Positions 1 to 11,500 of a stretch of DNA of 64,000 nt are shown in pieces. The position numbers and the translations under genes were made by a program. The DNA is from Pseudomonas taetrolens. Its GTDB lineage: Bacteria; Pseudomonadota; Gammaproteobacteria; Pseudomonadales; Pseudomonadaceae. How positions within the stretch are numbered: the stretch's first letter is position 1; each line of letters begins with the position of its first letter. The stretch lies in NCBI RefSeq assembly GCF_900475285.1, contig NZ_LS483370.1:1750001-1814000 (forward strand), given 5' to 3'. The notes beneath the pieces were generated by a model. It ran no database searches and had not been told where the DNA came from. It saw only the letters and a list, made by a program, of their open reading frames with translations.

Positions 1-2547
1 GAACTGAGCATCGACCGGGAGCTGGTCACCGGGTTGCGGCAGTTGGCGCAACAGCACAACGTCACGCTGTTCATGTTGCTGCTGGCCAGTTTCCAGACCC
101 TGCTGCATCGCTACAGCGGCCAGTCGGCGATCCCTGTCGGCGTGCCGAATGCCGGACGCGGACGGATCGAAACCGAAGGCCTGATCGGCTTCTTCATCAA
201 CACCCAGGTGCTGCGTGCCGACATCGATGGCCAGCAGTCTTTCGCCAGCCTGCTGCAACAGGTCAAGGCCACCGCGCTGTGGGCACAAGCGCATCAGGAT
301 CTGCCCTTCGAGCAACTGGTCGAGGCCCTGCACCCCGAGCGCAGCCTGAGCCATAGTCCGTTATTTCAGGTGCTGTTCAACCACCAGCGGGCGATAGGTG
401 AAAGCGTTGAACGCAGCTTGCCGGGCCTGCGTGTCGAGCGTATGGACTGGCAGCCATCCACGGCCCAGTTCGACCTGGCGCTGGATACCGAAGAGCAGGG
501 CGAGCACCTGCATGCCAGCCTGACCTACGCCAGCGAGGTGTATGACGCCGCCACGATTCAGCGTCTGGCGGGGCATTGGCTGAGCCTGCTGCGCGCCGTG
601 GTGCGTGAGCCGCAACAGCGGATTGCCGGGTTGCCGTTGCTGGAGGCCGATGAGCAACAGGCGCTGATCCGCCAGTGGAACCCGCAGATCCCGCCGCTGG
701 CTGAAGCGTCGCCGCTTAATCTGCATCAGTTGTTTGAAGCGCAGGCCGCCCTGCAACCGCAGGCCATCGCCCTGAGTTGTGCCGAGGAGACGCTGAGTTA
801 CGCAGCGCTCAATGCCCGGACCAACCGCTTGGCCTACAAGCTGCGCGAGTTGGGGGTGGGCCCGGAAGTACGGGTCGGGATTGCCACTGAGCGGTCGATT
901 GCGCTGGTGGTCGGGGTGCTGGCGATTCTCAAGGCCGGGGGGGCCTATGTGCCGCTGGACCCGCAGTCACCGACCGAGCGCCTGAGCTACCTGATCGAAG
1001 ACAGTGGCATTCACCTGTTGCTGACCCAGGCGCACCTGCTGGAAGCCCTGCCGCCACGGGTCGGGGTGCAGACGCTGTGCCTTGAGCATCTGGCGCTGGA
1101 CGGCTTCAGCGAGCAGAACCCGGAGAACCTCACCCGGCCCGAAAACCTGGCCTATGTGATTTATACCTCGGGTTCGACCGGGCGGCCCAAGGGCGCCCTG
1201 TTGAGTCTGGGTAACGTCACCCGTTTGCTCAGCGCCACGGCGCAAGACTTTGGCTTCGGCCCGGCAGACGTCTGGACCCTGTTCCACTCCTTTGCCTTCG
1301 ACTTTTCGGTGTGGGAGCTGTTCGGTGCGCTGTGCACGGGCGGGCGCCTGGTTATCGTGCCGTATTACACCAGCCGTGAGCCGCAGGCGTTCCATCAATT
1401 GTTGTGCGATGAGCAGGTCACGGTGCTCAACCAGACCCCCACTGCGTTCCGCCAACTGCTGCCGGTTGTCTGCAACAGCCCGCAACCGCTGGCGCTGCGC
1501 TGGGTGATCTTCGGTGGCGAGGCGCTGGAGGTGTCGAGCCTGCGCCCGTGGTACGAACGCTTTGGCGAACACCCAACGACCCTGGTCAACATGTACGGCA
1601 TCACTGAGACCACGGTTCACGTGACGTACCGTGCGCTGAGCCCGGCGGACCTCGACGCCGCGGCCCAAAGCCCCATGGGGCGGCCGATCAGCGACCTCAA
1701 GTGGTACTTGCTCGACAGCCAGTTGCAAGCGGTTGCGCCGGGCTGTGCGGGCGAGCTGTACATCGCCGGGGCCGGCCTGGCTCGCGGTTATCACGCTCGC
1801 CCCGGACTCAGTGCCGAGCGCTTTGTGCCCAACCCGTTTGCGCCCGGGGAGCGGCTGTACCGCAGCGGCGATCTGGCCCGTCAGCGGGCGGACGGCATGA
1901 TCGATTACCTGGGGCGTATCGACCAGCAAGTGAAAATCCGCGGCTTGCGCATCGAACTGGGGGAAATCGAGGCCTGCCTCAAGCAGCAGGCCGGTGTCGC
2001 CGAAGCGGTCTTGAACGTGCACCACAGCGCCAACGGTCCGCAGTTGTGCGCCTATCTGGTGCCGGACGAGGCGCCGCTGGACCCGCTGGCCTGGCGCGAA
2101 CACTTGCGCGCCGCGCTCAAGGCCGACCTGCCGGATTACATGGTGCCGAGCCAGTGGTTGCTGCTCGATGCCTTGCCGCTGACCGGTAACGGCAAGCTCG
2201 ACCGCAAGGCCTTGCCGTCACCCGACGCCGATACCTGGCAGCGCCCTTACAGCGCGCCGGTGGGCGAGCTGGAAACCCGACTTGCCGAGATCTGGGCCAG
2301 CGTGCTGGATATCGAGCGGGTAGGGCGTCACGACAACTTCTTTGAATTGGGCGGGCATTCGCTGCTCGCGGCCCAGGCCAGTGCCCGGGTCGAACTGCAA
2401 CTGGGCATCGACCTGGCGCTGCGTGCGCTGTTCGAAGCTGCCGACCTTCAAGCCTATGCCGCATTGGCACAGGCACAAACGCCTGCGGATAACGATGTTC
2501 GTCTGAGCGCGCTCGAATCGCTGCTCGACGAGATGGAGATCAACTGA
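1..2547 (+). CDS. NRPS, 3' part: C (end)-A(Thr)-T module; 5' end outside window
   Basis: The reading frame is open from base 1, so this is the end of a larger synthetase that loads and condenses an amino acid on a carrier protein. Visible in order: the C-terminal half of a condensation domain (to about base 690), a full adenylation domain (about 715-2220, with YTSGSTGRPKG and YRSGDL core motifs) and a carrier domain with the phosphopantetheine serine in GGHSLL near base 2359. The specificity positions read by eye against GrsA are D-F-W-N-I-G-M-V-H-K, the well-known threonine code. The stop codon overlaps the next NRPS start (TGATG), so the two are translationally coupled. The ATG-like starts inside the window are not the real start. 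Family assignment is certain; the threonine prediction is strong. Confidence 0.95.
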   Translation, partial: ELSIDRELVTGLRQLAQQHNVTLFMLLLASFQTLLHRYSGQSAIPVGVPNAGRGRIETEGLIGFFINTQVLRADIDGQQSFASLLQQVKATALWAQAHQDLPFEQLVEALHPERSLSHSPLFQVLFNHQRAIGESVERSLPGLRVERMDWQPSTAQFDLALDTEEQGEHLHASLTYASEVYDAATIQRLAGHWLSLLRAVVREPQQRIAGLPLLEADEQQALIRQWNPQIPPLAEASPLNLHQLFEAQAALQPQAIALSCAEETLSYAALNARTNRLAYKLRELGVGPEVRVGIATERSIALVVGVLAILKAGGAYVPLDPQSPTERLSYLIEDSGIHLLLTQAHLLEALPPRVGVQTLCLEHLALDGFSEQNPENLTRPENLAYVIYTSGSTGRPKGALLSLGNVTRLLSATAQDFGFGPADVWTLFHSFAFDFSVWELFGALCTGGRLVIVPYYTSREPQAFHQLLCDEQVTVLNQTPTAFRQLLPVVCNSPQPLALRWVIFGGEALEVSSLRPWYERFGEHPTTLVNMYGITETTVHVTYRALSPADLDAAAQSPMGRPISDLKWYLLDSQLQAVAPGCAGELYIAGAGLARGYHARPGLSAERFVPNPFAPGERLYRSGDLARQRADGMIDYLGRIDQQVKIRGLRIELGEIEACLKQQAGVAEAVLNVHHSANGPQLCAYLVPDEAPLDPLAWREHLRAALKADLPDYMVPSQWLLLDALPLTGNGKLDRKALPSPDADTWQRPYSAPVGELETRLAEIWASVLDIERVGRHDNFFELGGHSLLAAQASARVELQLGIDLALRALFEAADLQAYAALAQAQTPADNDVRLSALESLLDEMEIN

Positions 2548-5500
2548 TGGAAAACTCGACCGCCTGGCGTATTGCCAACCGCTTCGCCAGCCTGGCGCCT
2601 GACCAACGCCGCGAGTTCCTGCAAAAAATGCAGGAACAGGGCGTCAGCTTTGGCCAGCTGCCGATCCCGGCCACCGCTCCGGCGGATGAGTCGTGCGAGC
2701 TGTCTTATGCGCAGCAGCGCCAATGGTTTTTGTGGCAACTCGACCCCGAAGGCGCGGCGTATCACATCCCTGCGGCCTTGCGTTTGCACGGCCCACTGCA
2801 GGTCGAGGCCTTGCAGCGCAGCTTCGATGCCCTGCTTGAACGCCATCACAGCCTGCGCAGCGTGTTCATTGAAACCGATGGCCAGATTCGCCAACAACGG
2901 TGCGCGGGCGAAGGTTCGCCCGCCGTGCAACTGACTCGCCATGATCTGCGCGACCGGCCTGAGGCCGAGCGCCTGAGTGTGGCTATGCAGCTGCTGGAAC
3001 AGGACATCGCCCGGCCGTTCGATTTGCAGCACGGTCCGTTGCTGCGGGTGAATCTGATCCAGCTGGACGAAGGCGACCACGTGTTGCTGCTGACCTTGCA
3101 TCACATCGTCGCCGACGGCTGGTCGATGGGGGTGCTGGTCGACGAGTTCTCGCAGCTGTACGCGGCCCACGCCCAAGGCACGGCCATTGAGCTGCCTGCG
3201 TTGCCGATTCAGTACACCGACTACGCATTGTGGCAACGGCGCTGGATGCAGGCCGGCGAGCAGGAACGCCAGCTGGACTGGTGGCGCGAGCAATTGGGCG
3301 GTGAACAGCCGGTGCTGGAATTGCCCGGTGACCGCGCGCGTCCGGCCCAGGCTTCGCAACGCGGAGCGCGCCTGGATTTTGCCCTGGACCCGCTGCTGGC
3401 CCAGGGATTGATGGCCCTGGCCCGGGAGCGCGGGGTGACCCCGTTCATGTTGCTGCTGGCCAGTTTTCAGGTTTTGCTGCACCGCTACAGCGGGCAAAAG
3501 GATCTGCGGATCGGTGTGCCGGTGGCCAACCGTAGCCGCGCCGAAACCCGAGGCCTGATCGGCTTTTTCGTCAATACCCAGGTGCTGCGTGCCGAACTGC
3601 ACGGGCACCTGTCGTTTGCGCAGCTGCTGACGCAAACCCGCGACTGCTCGCTGGATGCCCAGGGCTATCAGGACTTGCCCTTCGAGCAGGTGGTGCAGGC
3701 GTTGCAAGGTGAGCGCAGCCTCAGCCACAGCCCGTTGTTCCAGGTGATGTTCAATCACCAGCAAAGCCGCCCCGGAGCGTTGAGCGGGATGCTCGCCGGG
3801 CTCACCGTCGAAAGCCTGGAATTACCGGGGCGCACCACCCAGTTCGACCTGCAACTGGATACCCACGAGGAAGGTCAGCAGTTGATGGCCAGCCTGACCT
3901 ACGCCACCGATCTGTTTGATGCCGAGCGTATCGACACCCTGGCGCAGCATTGGCGTAACCTGCTGGCGGGCATCGTTGCCAACCCCGAGTGTGCGATCGG
4001 CGAACTGCCGATGCTGGCAGCGGCGCACGTCGAATCGACCTTGCACGGGCTGAATGCCACGCAGCACACCTATCCCGGCCCAGAGTGCGTACACCTGCAT
4101 ATTGAAGCGCAGGCCCTGGCCACCCCGCAGGCCTGTGCGCTGGTGTTTGGTGCGCAACAGCTGAGCTACCGCGAACTGAATCAACGGGCCAATCGCTTGG
4201 CGCAGCACTTGCGCGCCAGAGGCGTGGGCCCGGAAGTACGGGTTGGCGTGGCGTGCGAGCGCTCGCTGGAACTGGTGATCGGCTTGCTGGCGATTCTCAA
4301 GGCCGGCGGCGCCTACGTACCACTGGACCCGCAGTACCCGGCGGAGCGCCTGGCTTACTTGTTTGAAGACAGCTGTATCAGCCTGTTGCTGACCCAGGCC
4401 TCTGTGCAGGAGCGACTGCCGCTGCCCGTGGGGTTGCCGGTGTTGTGCCTTGAGCCAGGGCCGGCGTGGCTGGACGACCAAGGTGATGAGAACCTGATCA
4501 ACCTGGCCTGCCCGCAGAACCTGGCGTATGTGATCTACACCTCCGGCTCCACCGGCAAGCCCAAGGGCGCGGGCAATAGCCACGGCGCGCTGTACAACCG
4601 CCTGGCCTGGATGCAGCAGGCGTACGGCTTGAAGGCGGCGGATCGGGTGCTGCAAAAGACGCCGTTCAGCTTTGACGTGTCGGTGTGGGAGTTTTTCTGG
4701 CCGCTGATGCACGGTGCCACGTTGGTGGTGGCCGCGCCCGACGTCCATCGTGACCCGCAGCAACTGGCGGCATTGATTGTCGAGCAGGCGATCACCACCC
4801 TGCATTTTGTGCCGTCGATGCTGCAAGCGTTTATCGGTGCAGACGAAGCCTCGCAGTGCACGAGCCTGCGCCGTGTGGTCTGCAGCGGCGAAGCGCTGCC
4901 GATGCAATTGCAGCGCGAGACCCTGCGCTGCCTGCCGCAGACGGCGCTGTACAACTTGTATGGCCCGACCGAAGCCGCGATCGACGTCACCCATTGGACC
5001 TGTGTCGAAGAAGGCCGCGACAGCGTGCCGATCGGGCACCCGATTGCCAACCTGCGCACTTACATCCTGAGCCCCGAACTGCAAGCCTTGCCCACGGGCG
5101 CCATGGGTGAACTGTACTTGGCGGGCAGCGGTCTGGCCCGGGGTTATCACGCCCGACCGGGCCTCACCGCAGACCGTTTTGTGGTTGATCCTTTTGGCAG
5201 CGGCGAACGCTTGTACCGCACCGGCGACCTGGCCCGTTACCGCACTGACGGGGCCATTGAATACTGCGGACGGATCGACCATCAGGTGAAGCTGCGCGGC
5301 CTGCGTATCGAGCTGGGTGAAATCGAAGCGTGCCTGCACGGTCATCCGCAGGTGCAGGAAACGGTGGTGGTGGCGCTGGACAATCAGTTGGTGGCGTATC
5401 TGGTGCCTGCCGAGCCGCAGTGGCGTGAGCAACCCGAGGCCCAGGCAGCATTGCGCGAAACCTTGAAGGCGCATGTGCTGCGCAGCCTGCCGGACTACAT

Positions 5501-8500
5501 GCTGCCCACGCACTGGGTGCTGATCGAGTGCATGCCCCTGAGCCCCAATGGCAAACTGGAGCGCAGGCTGTTGCCGGCGCCACAGGTGAGCATCAGCCAG
5601 CGTGTCTTCGAGGCTCCGCGCACTGACAACGAGCGGCAATTGGCGGCCATCTGGCAAGACGTGCTGGGCCTGGAACAGGTCGGGCGCCAGGACAACTTCT
5701 TCGAGCTGGGCGGCGATTCGATCATTTCTATCCAGGTAGTCAGCCGGGCCCGCCGCGCTGGTCTGCGCTTGCAACCCCGCGACCTGTTTCAACAACCGAC
5801 CCTGCACGCGCTGGCGGCAGTGGTCAGCCAGCAAACGGTGGCGCCCATTGCCCAGGGACCGAGTGTCGGCCTCCAGGCCCTGACGCCGGTGCAGCGCTGG
5901 TTCTTCGACAATCAGAGCGTGCAGCCCGGGCACTGGAACCAGTCGGTTCTGCTTGAGGTGCGCGAACCCCTGGAGCTGCTGCGTCTGCAAACGGCTGTCC
6001 AGCAGGTATTGGCCCGGCATGACGCGTTGCGCTTGCAGTTCCGGCAGCAGGCCGGGCAATGGACCGCGCGCTATGCGACGCTGGACAGCGTGGCGGCCAC
6101 CGACTTGCTGTGGACCGCTCAAGTGCAAAGCGCCGAGGCGCTGCAAGGTTTGTGCGATGAGGCCCAGCGCAGTCTGTCGCTGCATGACGGCCCGTTGCTG
6201 CGGGTGGTGCTGATCGATCATGAAGACGGCGGCCAGCGTTTGTTACTGGTGATTCACCACTTGGTGGTGGACGGCGTGTCGTGGCGGGTGCTGCTCGAAG
6301 ACTTGCAAGCGGCTTACGCCGGGCAGGCGTTGCCGGAAAAAACCAGCGCGCTGCAAGACTGGGCCACCCGACTCGATACCTACGCCAAAAGCCCGGAGCT
6401 GGCGGCACAGCTGGCGTGGTGGCAGGCCCGATTGCACGGCGTCAGCGGCGAGTTGCCATTGGCTAAGGCCAATGGCAGTCAGGCGCTGCGTCATCGGCAG
6501 GTGGTCAGCCTGGGGTTGGGCCGCGAGCAGACCCGGCAATTGCTCCAGCAAGCCCCGGCGGCCTATCGCACCCAGATCAACGACCTGCTGTTGACGGCTC
6601 TGGCCCGCGCCTTGTGCGACTGGACCGGGGAAGCCGACGCACTGATCCAGCTCGAAGGCCACGGCCGCGAAGAGCTGTTCGACGGCATCGACCTGACCCG
6701 CACCGTGGGCTGGTTCACCAGCCTGTTCCCGGTCAAATTGACCCCGGCGGCCGATATCGCCGGCTCGATCAAGGCCATCAAGCAACAGCTGCGCGAGGTG
6801 CCGGGCAAAGGCCTGGGATTTGGCCTGTTGCGTTATCAGGGGGATGCCGCTGCCCAGGCCAGCCTTGCGGCGCTGGCGCCAGCGCGGGTGACCTTCAATT
6901 ACCTGGGTCAGTTCGATCAGAGCTTCAGCGAAGATGCGCTGTTTGTCCCGGCCCGTGAGGCCAGTGGCGCGACGCAAAGCCTAGATTCGCCGCTGGCCAA
7001 CTGGCTTTCGGTGGACGGCCAGGTGTATGGCGGTGAGCTGAAGCTGGACCTGAGCTTTAGCCAGGAGTGTTTTGACACGCAGGCCATTCAAGCGTTGGCC
7101 GATGGATTTGCCGCGCAGTTGCAGGCACTGGTCGAACATTGTCTGGCGCCGGACAACAGCGGCGTGACCCCAGCCGATTTTGCCTTGGCCAGCCTGACCC
7201 AGGCCCAGCTCGATCAATTGCCAGTGGCGCCACGCCAGATTGAAGACCTGTACCCGCTGTCGCCGATGCAGAGCGGCCTGTTATTCCACAGCCTGTACGA
7301 ACCCCAGGCCGGGGCTTACGTCAATCAGCTCAGCGTTGAAGTCACGGGGCTGGATGCGGCACGCCTTGCCCGGGCGTGGCAAGCGACGCTGGATGCACAC
7401 CCGATTTTACGCAGCGGCTTCCATTGGCCCGAAGGCGCTGCGGCGCCGGTGCAACTGGTGCAGCGCGCATTGGCGTTGCCGTTGACCGTGCTCGACTGGC
7501 GTGGCCGTGCCGAGCACTCGGCAGAGCTGCAATTGCTGGCGCGCAGCGAACGCTTGCAGTTCGACCCGGCCCAGCCGCCTTTGCTGCGCCTGGCACTGGT
7601 GCGCCTGGATGAGCAGCGTCAGCAACTGATCTACACCCACCACCATCTGCTGCTGGATGGCTGGAGCAATGCCTTGCTGTTGGGGGAAGTCCTGCAACGC
7701 TACGCCGGGGTTGAAGTGGCGCCTCAACAGGGGCGCTTTGCCGACTACATCGGCTGGCTGCAGGCTCAGGATGCGATGGCTGATGAGGCGTTCTGGCGCG
7801 AGCAACTGGCGACACTGGAAAACCCGACCTTGCTGGCCCAGACCCTGGCTCCGCATGCCGCCGATGAGATTGCGGACAGCGCGCATGCCGACCACCGCCA
7901 GGTGTTCGATGCGCGCAGCAGCGCGGCCTTCGCCGCTTTTACCCGGCAACATGCGGTCACCCTCAACACCCTGGTTCAGGGCGCATGGGCGCTGTTGTTG
8001 CAGCGCTACAGCGGCCAGCAGACGGTCGCGTTCGGTGCCACGGTCTCCGGGCGGCCGGTCGACTTGCCGGGGGCGGAGCAGCAACTCGGCCTGTTTATCA
8101 ATACCTTGCCGGTGATCACCCGGCCGCAAGCCGCCGAAAGCGTGGTGCAGTGGCTGGGCCGTTTGCAGGCGCACAACCTGGAATTGCGCGAGCATGAATT
8201 CACCGCCCTGAGTGATGTGCAGCGTTGGGCCGGGCGTACGGGCGAGCCGCTGTTCGACAGTCTGCTGGTGTTTGAAAACTTCCCGATTGCCCAGGCCTTG
8301 CAGCAGGGCGCACCGGACGGTTTGAGCTTTTCGGTGCCGGACAACCATGAGCGCACCAATTACCCGCTGACCCTGGCAGCCGTCAGTGAAGGACAGTTGA
8401 GCCTGACGTGGAGTTTCTTGCTCAGCCATTTCAGCCCGGTCGCCATTGCCCGCATGAGTGAACATCTGGCGTGCCTGCTGCACGCCATGGTGGCCACGCC

Positions 8501-11500
8501 GCAGGCCAGTCTGGGTGAGTTGCAGCTGCTGAGCGCTGGCGAACAGACCCGGCTCTTGCAGGACTGGAATCCGCCGCCAGGCCCCACGACGCAACACTGC
8601 GTGCATCAGTTGATCGAGGCACAGGCGGCCATTCGCCCCGAGGCCACAGCCCTGATTTTTGCCGACACCACGTTCAGTTACGCCGACCTCAACCAGCGCG
8701 CCAACCGTCTGGCCCATCGCCTGCGCGAACTGGGGGTTGGCCCGGAGGTCCGTGTCGGGATCGCGGTGGAGCGCTCGCCGCAGATGATCATTGGCCTGCT
8801 GGCGATTCTTAAAGCCGGCGGCGCCTACGTGCCGCTGGACCCGGCCTATCCGGCCGAGCGCTTGGGCTATCTGATGCAGGACAGCGGCATTGCGCTGCTG
8901 CTCAGCCAATCGTGGTTGCGCGCCGCACTGCCGCAGATTGAAGGTCTGCCGGTGCTGGAACTGGACCGCGAGGCCGTGGGCCATCTGCCGGACGACAACC
9001 CGCGCAACCTGACCGATGCGCACAACCTCGCCTACCTGATTTACACCTCGGGATCCACCGGCCGCCCCAAGGGCGTGAGCGTGGCTCACGGCCCGCTGGC
9101 CATGCATTGCCTGTCGATTGGCGCGTTGTACGGCATGACCCCGGACGACCGCGAGCTTCAGTTCGCCTCCATCAGTTTTGACGGTGCCCACGAACGCTGG
9201 CTGACCCCGCTGGTGTTCGGCTCGGCACTGATGCCCCGCGATGACGAGGTCTGGAGTGCCCAGCGCACCTGCGAGGAGATCGAGCGACACGGCATCACCA
9301 TTGCCTGTTTCACGCCGAGTTACTTGCTGCAAATGGCCGATTACATGGGCGAAGCCGGGCGCAAATTGCCCATTCGTTCCTACACCGTGGGCGGCGAAGG
9401 CATGCCCAAGCACGCCTTTGATGAAGTGCAGCGGGTGCTGCAGCCGCCGCGCATCATCAACGGCTACGGGCCGACCGAAACGGTGATTACCCCGCTGATC
9501 TGGTGCGCGTACCCGGGCAGTCAATTCGAATCGGCGTTTTTGCCCATCGGGCGTCCGGTCGGTGAACGCAGCGCCTATGTGCTGGATGGCAGCCTGCAAC
9601 CGCTGCCGGTGGGGGGGGCCGGGGAGCTGTACCTGGGCGGTGAAGGGGTTGCCCGCGGTTATCACCAGCGCCCGGCCCTGACCGCCGAGCGCTTTGTGCC
9701 CGATCCCTTTGTATCGGGGGCACGCCTGTACCGCAGTGGCGACCTGGCGCGGTTGCGTGAGGACGGCGTGGTCGAGTATCTGGGGCGTATCGACCAGCAG
9801 GTGAAGATTCGCGGTTTCCGCATCGAACTGGGGGAAATCGAAGCCTGCTTGCTGGAACACCAAGGGGTGCGCGAAGCCTTTGTCGTCGACCGTGAGGGGC
9901 CGGTCAGCCGGCAACTGGTGGGCTACGTGGTGGCCCGCGACCCAATGGCCGATGAAGCCGGGTTGCGCGAAGCTTTGCTGGCGCATTTGCGCAGCCGCTT
10001 GCCCGCCCATATGTTACCGGCGCACCTGATGTGCCTGGCGGCTCTGCCGCTGACCCCCAATGGCAAACTCGATCGCCAGGCCTTGCCTGCACCCGAGGCC
10101 AGTCGTCAGGCCGCGCAGCGGGTGGCGCCGACGACACCGGCCGAGGCCTTGCTGGCCGAGGTCTGGCAAGACGTGCTGGGGCTGGATGCAATTGGCGTGA
10201 CCGAGAACTTTTTCGACCTGGGTGGCGACTCGATTATTTCGCTGCTGGCGGTGAGCCGTGCCGGACAACGCGGGCTGGCGTTTACCCCTAAGCAATTGTT
10301 CGAGGCGCAAACCATTCGCGGGCTGGCGGCGGTGGCCAGCACCATCGGGCGGCAGTCATTGCCGGGGCTCCAAACCCTGGCCTTTGCTCAAGTGCCGGGC
10401 GCGGTGAAGGTGGATCGCCGCGTGCTGGACGACCTGTACCCACTGTCGCCGATGCAGCAGGGCATGTTGTTCCACTGTGTTGAATCCCCGGAGCTGAACC
10501 TCTACGTCAACCAGCTCAGCGTAGCGGTGGAAGGCTTGCAGGTGGAGCGTTTCCGGGCGGCATGGCAGGTCTTGCTCGAACGTCACGAAGTGCTGCGCGC
10601 AGCCTTTATGTGGCGCGACGGTCTGGCCGACCCGCTGCAGGCGGTCTACCGCCAGGCCAGCTTGCCGATCGTCGAGCTGGACTGGCGCGAACACGCGGCA
10701 CCCGAGGCCGCCTTGCAGGCCCTGGCGGCGCAGGATCAGGCCCGGGGCTTTGACTTGAGCTGCCCGCCGTTGATGCGTTTTACCCTGGTGCGCCTGGGCG
10801 AGCGTCAGTTCCAGATGATCTGGACTTACCATCACTTATTGCTGGACGGCTGGAGTGCTTCACGCCTGCTTGGGGAAATGCTGCGCCTGTACGCTGATCA
10901 GGCGTTGCCCGCATTGACCGGGCGCTATGCCGACTACATCAGCTGGCTGGCGCAACAGGACGTCAGCGTGGCCGAAGACTTCTGGCGCGAGCGTCTGAGC
11001 CCACTGCAAACCCCGACCATTCTGGCCAATGCAGCCAATAGCGAAGGCCATGGTCATGGTGTGCTGTACAGCTACCTCGACCGTGAGGCGAGCGAGCGTT
11101 TGCAGCAGTTTGCCAACCGCCAGCGCGTGACCCTCAACACTCTGGTGCAAGCGGCCTGGCTGTTGCTGTTGCAGCGTCACACCGGGCAGCGCTGCGTGGC
11201 CTTCGGCGCCACGGTGGCGGGGCGTCCGACCGAACTGGCCGGGGCCCAGGACATGCTCGGACTGTTTATCAATACCTTGCCGGTGATTCAGACCCTCGAC
11301 CCGCAGCAGCCGCTGGGTGACTGGTTGCGCCAATTGCAGGATTACAACCTGGCCATTCGCGACTTTGAACACACACCGCTGGCGGACATTCAGCGCTGGG
11401 CCGGGCAGGGCGGGCAAGGGCTGTTCGACAGCATCATCGTGTTTGAAAACCACCCGGTGGACCGTGCGTTGCGCGGCGAGCAGGATGGCGAGCTGAAGTT